A model generated the notes under the pieces. That model worked only from the letters and a program-made list of their open reading frames with translations. It was not told the origin of the DNA and made no database searches. From assembly GCA_015178975.1 (NCBI GenBank), contig WHVD01000281.1:1-64000 (forward strand): 64,000 bases of DNA, read 5' to 3'. The first letter of the stretch is position 1; each line of letters begins with the position of its first letter. The position numbers and the translations under genes are program-made. Source of the stretch: Hysterangium stoloniferum (Eukaryota; Basidiomycota; Agaricomycetes; Hysterangiales; Hysterangiaceae). Below, in pieces: positions 56,208 to 64,000 of this stretch.

Positions 56208-57716
56208 ATGGCTATAGGAAATAATGCTGGTACTGCTCTATACCCCCAAGACGCTACCATACGCGTCCTTGACTTCGCTGTGAATTTTGTCAGCACGATA
56301 TTCCTAGCGGCTCTCCTATTCACGGTCAATCTCTCAGAAAGGATCCATCGACATCCTGTATTTATCAATCTATTAGCAACGCTCGTGATGTATTCATCGA
56401 TGGGGACCTATGCGTGCGTGGCTGGTTTTGTTTGATTTGATAGCTGAGAAAATGTGCAACTGACCAGCGGTTGAACCTATAGGAGGCTGGCCGAACTAAG
56501 CTGGGCGACTGCCAAACAAGACATAATGAAATTCCACGGACATAATAATACAATGGCTCCCCCTGGTCTTGGGATGGCCGAGGACATGAGCGATACCATT
56601 TTTGACCTATTTCAGACTGCTCTGCAGGACATTCTATGGATGATGTGAGCCGTTCTGTGCCATGTCGGTCTGGGTGCAAAAAAGCTAATGCTATTACAGT
56701 ACGCAGATTGCAACATTAAATCTGATCCTTCATGTAAATTCTGCTCGGAGTGTTGTTTCGGTGAAGACTCATATGTTTATTTTAGGTCTGGTTTACTATG
56801 AAATCGACCTTGCGTGCCGAATCTCCACGGACAGAAAAGCGACGAACAGCAATCGTGCGTGATATAAAACAACTATAATCTCTGTATTAACGCCAGCCCT
56901 TGTGCAGCTCATAATAACACCATATATATTGGGATCTATTCCCCTGGTTAGCCATATCTCTCTAAAAGCCAGGTCATAAGCTGAAAACAACGATAACCAG
57001 ATTGAATTAATTCCAGCTGTTGGGATTTACGGGGATATCACAATTAGTATCGCACAGGTGATACTGATACTTCTCACATCGACCTTTGACAGTAAGTTAA
57101 ATGACTGCCATTCGGAATTTACCTGGTTACTGAGATTTTCAGTCATTGTTCTGATCAGTTTCTGGCGCCGTCAACGGCTTATGAAGCGGGTCAATATGGA
57201 AAACGTAACATCGTTCGCTGTAGTAATCAAACTTCTTGTATTCTCTCTGTACGGTGTAATCCTTTCTGCGTAAGTCCATACCCAATTACTCCTGCAAAGG
57301 CTTCTTGAACCCTCTCGTTTCTCTGTAGGATTTTGCTAGCTTCTGGGCTTGCGGGTGGAGTTGGTTTGACATCCATCAATCTAATCGCACAGAGCTTTGG
57401 TATGTGAAAATGCTTTTCTTCCTATCCTCAAGCTCGTCCCGCTTACCTCGCCGTTATCTGCACTGTAGCGCCTATGTTAGCATTCATTTTACTCGGCCTA
57501 GGGCGCGTAAGTAACAATATTTTAACTCTGTAATACTGATCTTATATTGCGTTACAGGATATTCTCGAAGTCTGGTTCCCTTGCCTGATTAAGAAGTCAG
57601 ACGGAAAATATATGCAAATGAGCGAGTCCTCTGGTCGGAGCGAAACTTATGGACAGGGACATATTCACAACCAAGAGGACCCTTTCGATGCATCTCCTCC
57701 TCCGGAGTTGTCATAG
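56208..57716 (+). CDS. Putative seven-transmembrane receptor-like protein (331 aa)
   Basis: Model: join(56208..56413, 56483..56644, 56700..56733, 56786..56854, 56908..56946, 57001..57091, 57143..57269, 57329..57399, 57469..57506, 57558..57716), 996 nt, in frame, all introns GT-AG of 51-69 bp. Seven hydrophobic segments follow: FAVNFVSTIFLAALLF; FINLLATLVMYSS; IFDLF to TLNLILHVWF; AILLIITPYILGSIPL; ISIAQVILILLTSTFD; VVIKLLVFSLYGVILSA; LIAQSFAPMLAFILLGL. A short polar tail ends DPFDASPPPELS. Topology and the many small exons fit the large family of GPCR-like membrane proteins in mushrooms. Ligand and partner are unknown. Neighbouring exons are too short to be recognised alone, so the model rests on frame and hydrophobic pattern. 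Confidence 0.68.
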
Positions 57717-57718
57717 GC

Positions 57719-57861
57719 AGCGGGAAGTCAGACGGAAAAACATATGAACATATGCAAATGAGCGCGTCCTCTGGTCAGAACGAAACACTTATGGACATGG
57801 ACATATTCACAGTTAAGAGAAGCCTTTTTGATGTATCTCCTGTTCAGGACCTGCCATAGAT
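57719..57861 (+). repeat. Tandem duplicate of the last exon of the seven-TM gene
   Basis: 57724-57861 repeats 57593-57716 (AAGTCAGACGGAAAA, ATGCAAATGAGCG, GTCCTCTGGTC, CATATTCACA, GATGYATCTCCT) with about 85% identity and small indels. It lies after the stop and probably in the 3' UTR. Confidence 0.8.
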
Positions 57862-59203
57862 AGGTGGTTACCACAGTCGTGCTCGGACATGAGGATTGAA
57901 TTACTAGTAATTAACATATCGCTAGACTATTTTTGTAATATGTAACAATATAATGACTATATATAATCAACCCTTTATGACAGCAGCCAGATATACCAGA
58001 TGCGGCTGTATTCATGGGAAAAAGCCTCGGTCCAAAAACTCAAAAAGGGATCCTTTGTGGAGCTGAACGCACTTGCGTTGATTGTCGGCGGTCCGATCTG
58101 GAGTTTCACAAGCGATGTGAGGACTCCGGAAGAGTTGCCGGTCCCCGCAACTGAGTCTGCAAATAGATTCTACTATAGCAGCCGGGTGTGCCCAGTTGTT
58201 AATGCCTTCATTTTACACCTCATTATATTCCTCATCCCTTGATAAAGATAGCTAAATATTAAATTTTTTATGTCTGTTTATGATGGCTGCAAATGTTAAT
58301 GTCCGAAATGATAAATAAGCCATTGTTGTATGATCATTTGTCCTCCGGGGACACGATGTAACGTGCCGTGCAAACTACATAGGCCACTCAGACTATCTAA
58401 TTATGTTCATTACAAAGTACTCGAGGAAGTGGTTACTGTTGAAATTTGGGAATTCAGTAAGCGAGCAGCAAGGACTCGAACCATAGGGGGATATGAGTAA
58501 GCAGTTCCTAGGACGTATAGATGAGACTCCTCATCCGTTTACGAGTTAACCGTCAACTACTCAGACAAACGGAAGGTTATTCGGTCTAGGAACAGCACCC
58601 ACGAAAACTTCAACGGTTACCTTGTGAGAATTAAATATAAGCTAGATACAAGATAATAACTCAGTATTTGCACGATAGATGTCAAAAATAGCTAAGGTGT
58701 GAAATCTACGAAGCTCGTATTTATGTTAACTAAAGCGACCATGTTCGGGGGGACAAAATAACTGTGAAAACAAAGGAAAGTAATAGAGAGGAATGAAAAG
58801 AACATGGTGGAATGTTCTATGAGACAAAGGAACAATTGCAAATCTTTATTCTGACTCTGCATGAGTTTCCGGCTATACCCGAGAGACCAGCTTGTTATTC
58901 TAACATACTTTATCATTATCAAATAATCCAACTGAACTAGAGGCTGCATAGCTATCACTCTTAGAAAAGCTACTAGTAGCGGTGTCATAATTTCATTTCC
59001 TGACGGTCATTCAGATCTCTTCATTGCCAAATTTTGCAATGAAAATTTCAAAAGGCTAACAGACTACATCACACAATCTAATATGATGCAGATAATCAAA
59101 TGGTTCCGGGAGTGATATAGAAAGGAAGAAAAAAGCATATTCCCTACCCCAAGCATAAAGGGTATGCCCGGGGGGTTAAAAAATGACGTAAAATAGTACC
59201 CTG
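57862..59203. other. Intergenic, between convergent genes
   Basis: One unrecognised frame of 80 codons is at 58000-58242 (plus strand, MRLYSWEKASVQ, hydrophobic end), not supported as a gene. The rest is AT-rich. GGTTCGAGTCC on the minus strand near 58470 looks like a tRNA T-loop, but no cloverleaf forms around it. Confidence 0.35.
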
Positions 59204-61336
59204 CTAATCCTTGTGGTATTCATCCCAAGAGCATCCAAAAGCTGCATTCCCCTCCCGAGTGAATGTAACGATATGAAGTCCCAGTAATCGATGGGCATAT
59301 CCCGCTTCACAATAATCACTGCACGCAAGCGGCATGAATACGAGACCGCGGGAAAACATGAGTAAATGGGCTCACAAATAGTCTGAGGAGAAAAGTAATG
59401 AGAGATCAAAATACACACAATGAGTTCGAAACGTACATATCCATTTCCTTCTAAAGATCTCCAAGTCTTCTGTTGAGAGGCTATATTGTTCTTGTAGCGC
59501 TGATGCAATGACACTTGAGAAGTTCAAAAGGAACTTGCGCTTCCATTCTCGCAATGTCCGAGCATAATGCGGACCTATGTTCGAGACTGAGTCGATAGTG
59601 AGACGGCCACTTGTTCCTTTGTTCATGCTGGAAGCAAGGAGGTTGAAGCTTGGAAGATATCCTCCCGGAAATACTTAACGGATGTCAAAATAAATAAATA
59701 TCCCACTTATGGAACCATGACATACTCTAGGAGTTGAACAATCCAGTTCATCAGGAATATGCAACTGTCAGGATATCTAACGTACCCATTTATTAATAAA
59801 ATCTACACCTTCCCTATCATATTGCTTGACTCCTGTAGGTGAAAAAGTAAGTCAATGAGGCACAGAGCGACGTCTATTCTAATTGAAACATACTGGCTTC
59901 GGGCAATGTGGTGCAATGCATCGTTCCTACAGCGTCATCTTCCTTCAAAGCCCAATCGATAACGTCCCAGAAAGTTTCCAGATAATCTTTCCCGACATGT
60001 TCTGCCATTTCTAAACTTACAAAGCGATCGAAGGCATGCTTCCAGTCAGGTCGAGATTTGCAGGCTCGATAGTCCATCAAATGAACTGTGATTTTATGAG
60101 AAAGGCCAGCCGCCTTAATGCGTGCTACTGCAACCTCCTTCTGATCCGACGATAATGTGAGTGTATCAATGGTGCAGCCAGTTGTTTGCACGGCTAGAAT
60201 CGCAAATGCCCCCCACCCGCTGCCTAGAAGAGAACATCGTTGAGACTTGCTAAGTTAGAGCCACCAAAGGTGATGTACCAAATTCTAAGACTCGATGCCC
60301 CGCTCGAATATCGGTGCGAGGAATAGCCTGTCTAGGGGAGAGATTATGATAATTTTACTTCCAAGAAGATAAGATTTTAAAGAAAAAACTAACCTCATTT
60401 TACGTAATTGAGCTTCTTCCAAAGTTTCATGGAAAGAGTCGGGGGACAAGAGGTCCTCGTTAAAGTCCTTAAAGATTGCAGATGAGTAGTTCATATCTTC
60501 ACTAAGGAAAGCAGAAAACCTTCCATGTAGATTTGTTAAGTGCTAATAATATGAAGGCGAATATAGGTATTTGGAGACATACATTATGTTTCCTATGTCA
60601 TAGTGGGCAGAGATATTTGCCCGAGAGTTGGAAAGGCTCTGAAGAAATTTGGCCAATGACAAACGTTGGGGAATAGCGAAGATAGCACTGGCGAGAGTGT
60701 TCATCGTAACGCGTTGCTGATTTGCTATAAATAGCTAAGAAATTATCAGACACGGTATGCATACATAACGCAAGGACAAGTTACCTCCAGAAAAGTGTGA
60801 AGGTCGTCACATTGCACTAGATAAGACACTCAACACATGTTTAGTAACCACTAGTGTGCACCTTACCATCTCCATACATAAATGCTTCAGCAAAACCTAG
60901 ATCTTTATTAAACAAAACCCTCGGCCAAAAGGAGGCTCGTTTGACATGGATCTCGGCCTTCGGATGTGACGCGTTGAGGTCTCCAAATGTTAGAACTCTA
61001 GATGGGGTCACAACACGGAGCTGACCAATGGTGAGCTTCTTTAACTCCCTACAAAATCCACGTATCAAATAAACTTATATTTATTGCTTGTGGAGGATGG
61101 CGGAATGAACTCTACCTTACAACGATAGACTGCGCTAGCTTTGGAAATAACACAGACATCAAGGTGCTGAGGCTGTCAGACGTTTTATTCCAGAACCCAT
61201 CAAGAGCCCCTGCAAGAGAGAGTTTATGAGTGGCAGGAGTCTTGAGGAGTTGTGTGGAATAGAGCGTCATGGGGGTAGTGTGCTGGGTGGGCCTAATGCT
61301 AAAAATCCGAGTGAAGTGGGTATTTATTGAATGCAA
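59204..61336 (-). CDS. Cyclopropane-fatty-acyl-phospholipid synthase-like methyltransferase (487 aa)
   Basis: Model: complement(join(59204..59318, 59376..59382, 59437..59673, 59782..59832, 59894..60223, 60279..60331, 60394..60519, 60583..60724, 60867..61048, 61116..61336)), 1464 nt, in frame. It uses S-adenosylmethionine to add a methylene or methyl group to unsaturated acyl chains of membrane lipids. Evidence: SAM-binding loop VLEFGSGWGAF (residues 238-248), VHLMDYRA, FDRFVSLEMAEHVG, FPGGYLPS, SNIGPHYARTLREWKRKF and the ending YYFDYCEAGYAHRLLGLHIVTFTREGN, all family hallmarks in order. Exon 9 is only 7 nt, yet it restores the conserved WIYYFDYCEAG. ATG 61270 is an alternative start (465 aa). 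One donor (59781) is a choice between two options; this one keeps the frame. Confidence 0.88.
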
Positions 61337-61891
61337 GTGTACTCCTTCGAGTCAGCACCATACTACATACCGATAATCGGTAGGAAATAAATACTGTAAT
61401 AAGCGAAGCCTATTGTGCATGAGGCAGGGCGCGACCCGGTACGGTGTCCCAACTGTATCAGGTCAATTTTCTTTTTTTTGAATTTGGGGTTTGACATTAG
61501 CGCTAGTGCCAAGGGGATATGTCAGCCCAATGCTTGCCGTTTTGGGTAAACCAGCCATTCTCAGCCAGTCGAGTTCTATAACATAAAAATATTAATATAT
61601 TTAATTTAGTAGTATAACAAGGCCAGAAAAAACCAATTTTGAACCTCTGTACACTGGTCAAGTCCCTGGTGCAGATCCATATGTTCCACTGTACTCATTG
61701 CCACTAAATACATGAAACACATCACTGCAGTAACCATGATTTGGCAGTTTTAAATAAAATCAGGGGATTTACCAGTACTTTCTACAAAATTCGGAATCTA
61801 AAAATTAAATTATGCGATAGTAAATACATGTATATATAATATGTAGGACTTCCTCTAAAATGTTGACAGCCTATCTGTTAATCTGCTTGCT
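61337..61891. other. Intergenic, divergent promoters
   Basis: Lies between the start of the methyltransferase (minus) and the zinc-ribbon gene (plus). AT-rich; no other feature recognised. Confidence 0.4.
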
Positions 61892-64000
61892 ATGCCTCAT
61901 TGTCCAGGCTGTTCTAAAAAGTTTCCCAATCTCGAAGAGAAAGTTTTGTGTGGTTGATGTTGCAAACTTGATCAAAACCCTTCTGAACCCGAGAAAAAAA
62001 AATATACTAGTGAGTTCAGTACTAATCATTTATGAGATTAATAAATGATGGATAAAAAAAACAGGCAAAGCCACAATGTGATGGATGTGGTGTAATTTAT
62101 GCATTTTTGACTGAACCCATTTGTGGTTTTTGTGTAGATAAAGCAGACAAAAGTGTGTTTCTTTTGAGAATTGTTTGCGTTGTTCAATGAACTTATAAAT
62201 TTTAGGGCCCCATTTATCTGAAGGTATGTTCTCATACTTTATTACATAATGATGTTGAATTTGTCATTTACTGATAGATATAGGTGATCTTGCAGAATTC
62301 CTGACTCAGCGTACATTGGACTTTGAGGAGACTGCATCAAAGCATCATTTGCATAAGCCACTACCCCAAATGGTAGCCTTCTCAAAGGATATGAAGTGTG
62401 TGAGAAGACTTGGGCTTTGTGTTACGACCGTGTCACAGCCCTATCGGTCCCCGAGGTTATCAACACCATTCGACGATTCCAAGTTACCGTTCAAGTCATC
62501 ACATCGGAAACCATCAGCCTCCAATGCTGACATACGCTTTCATGGTGATCAAACTCCATTTACGCCCACATCAAAATATACTCGAACTATCTGGTTAAAC
62601 TCTGATACGTCCCTTTTATTATGATGATCCGCTCTATCCTATGTTTCACATATGTCTATATATATTTGTAACCCTCGAACTATTTCCTTTCTTCATAATT
62701 CCGCTCTCGGTTATTTCATGGCCTCCGAACTAATAGTAACCTCCCGTTCCTAGTCAAGTTTATTTGTCAATACCATGTTCCACTCTTCTCCCAGTTAGTA
62801 TTTTCTAGACGCCTGTTACTTGTATATGAACCCACTGTAGTTGTAGTTACTAGGCAATCAGAATATCGACTCAGAATACCCTCTTACAACTATAGAAATC
62901 TTGTACTAAGTATTCCACTTTCCGCCTTTGCGTGCGCTCGCCCCTCTCGGTCCCTGACCCCTTGGCCCGACCCCTTGGCCTGACACTCGACTTATCCCTC
63001 GATTCTGATCGGTAGTTCCACCAAGAGGTATTCATTAGGACTAGTCTTCGCCTGCACGAAATTTAAGGACACCCAACAGATAACTGCGAGGGCGCAGCAC
63101 ATAAGCTGAAGCCAAGTCCTTCCGATCGGTCCCCATTGGTCCACCGACATTAGTCAGTTTTTAGTTCTTAACACTTTGAAAAAGCAAAACAAAGGAGAAA
63201 TAATTAATATTAGCTATTCACTTGCTCAGATCATCCTGGGCAAAAATAAACCTGTCCAGGTTTGTATATTTGATTGTATTTTTCATATTAAGATTAAATA
63301 ATTGTCTGGTGACCACAGATTTCACTACCAATGCAGAAAGAGCCTTTTGATGTACAGGATGATGCTGATGAAGTTATTGACAAAATCCTGTCAAATGGGA
63401 AGAGTTATTATAATCACTACAGTAACTGTGATATTAAATTGATATGGGACCGGTAAGGATATTATTTATACATGAAAAAATTCCACTAATTTATTGTGTA
63501 GGGAAAGAGTTATTTTTGTTGTTGTAAATGGAACAAATTTGCAGGACCATAACTTTGTGGATGTTAATGTGATAAAGTTTGGGGGGAAAAGTATTGGTGA
63601 ATGGCAGACAGATCTAATCAATTGAGACTTCCTTTCAGTTAAAGATATCAAGAAAAATGATCTCACACTTCAATTACGGTTTCATGAAGATGTGTGCCCA
63701 TAGTGAGTCATTGTGATTGAATTGCAATTACAGTTATATTTATATGTAAATCACAGATCAGTGATGAAGAGCTAAATGCTAGTGGTAGAATGGATGATAA
63801 TAAGAAAATAACCAGAGCATATGGTATTAGAAGCCTTGGAGCAAAGTATAAGAATCCTTCTTCCGAAAAAGATCAGTTTTGAATTTTTATATATTTGTGT
63901 ATTTTATTATGCTTATAAATTAATCTAAAGAAACAGGTGCAACAGATAATACATGGCCTAACAAACATTATACTGGTGCATATGTTAGCCACTATGCAAC
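61892..64000 (+). pseudogene. Zinc-ribbon gene disrupted by a solo LTR and stops, continues past the window
   Basis: From ATG 61892 the frame reads MPHCPGCSKKFPNLEEKVLC, a TGA, then CCKLDQNPSEPEKKK (first zinc ribbon). A later exon near 62063 reads QCDGCGVIYAF...CGFCVDKADK (second ribbon). 62290-62418 reads LAEFLTQRTLDFEETASK, then the solo LTR interrupts. After it: GEIINISYSLAQIILGKNKP, an intron, FDVQDDADEVIDKILSNGK, an intron, VIFVVVNGTNLQDHNFVDV, another TGA near 63622, LTLQLRFHEDVC and SDEELNASGRMDDNKKITRAYG. The paired ribbons recall the N-terminus of multi-copy basidiomycete proteins that carry an alpha-kinase domain, but that domain, if present, lies beyond 64000. That link is tentative. 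Confidence 0.6.
62420..63173 (+). repeat. Solo LTR of the C family (754 bp), TSD CTTTG
   Basis: Starts TGTTACGACCGTGTCAC, ends TAGTTCTTAACA, flanked by CTTTG at 62415-62419 and 63174-63178. It has the TATA box, AATCAGAATAT and the core block (about 63050-63120). It sits in the coding part of the zinc-ribbon gene. Confidence 0.95.

Noticed and set aside
55820-56368. 182-codon minus-strand frame
   Set aside because: Overlaps exon 1 of the seven-TM gene on the other strand and has no recognisable domain.
58440-58525. tRNA-like segment on the minus strand (GGTTCGAGTCC)
   Set aside because: The T-loop word is good, but no A box, anticodon arm or seven-base acceptor stem fits at the right distances.

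Overview
The window is from a filamentous fungus, most likely a mushroom-forming basidiomycete (Agaricomycetes). Host genes are broken by many 50-65 bp GT-AG introns. The repeats are chromodomain Ty3/gypsy elements, Ty1/copia elements and a Tc1-type transposon. All function calls come from reading the sequence; no database was searched. Splice models were built by hand and tested for frame continuity.

Layout. 1-4751 is the 3' part of a Ty3/gypsy chromovirus (element A). 4754-6212 is a dead Tc1/mariner element. 6215-11674 is non-coding with two solo LTRs. 11675-13991 is a ten-exon host gene of unknown function with a Cys-rich C-terminus. 15885-16747 is a decayed gene. 17423-24290 is a run of solo LTRs and a gutted gypsy fragment. 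24706-36033 is a decayed chromovirus (element B) carrying three later insertions, one of them a compact gag-only LTR element with an intact gag (29016-30564). 36034-52190 appears to be an old copia-like element with only gag remnants. Into it went a nearly intact chromovirus (element C, 36515-44225, TSD CATGA), a solo LTR (44247-44999, TSD GACAT) and a Ty1/copia element (45800-51950, TSD GATGA). The copia element's own LTR was then hit by another solo LTR (50911-51631, TSD GTACC). From 53272 the window is gene-like: a cytochrome P450 (529 aa), a putative seven-TM receptor (331 aa), a cyclopropane-fatty-acid-synthase-like methyltransferase (487 aa, reverse strand, with a 7-nt microexon), and a zinc-ribbon gene broken by a solo LTR.

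The most interesting system is in the chromoviruses. All three copies carry, between the end of pol and the 3' LTR and on the opposite strand, a three-exon gene with its own TATA box. It encodes about 290 residues: an N-terminal charged coiled coil, an acidic segment, a cysteine pattern that fits the fungal Zn(II)2Cys6 cluster, and a second coiled coil. Intron positions and all six cysteines are kept between the diverged families A and C. The same elements have a primer-binding site that matches the predicted 5' end of their own transcript, as in self-priming Tf1. A block of about 65 bp is shared by LTRs that are otherwise hard to align.
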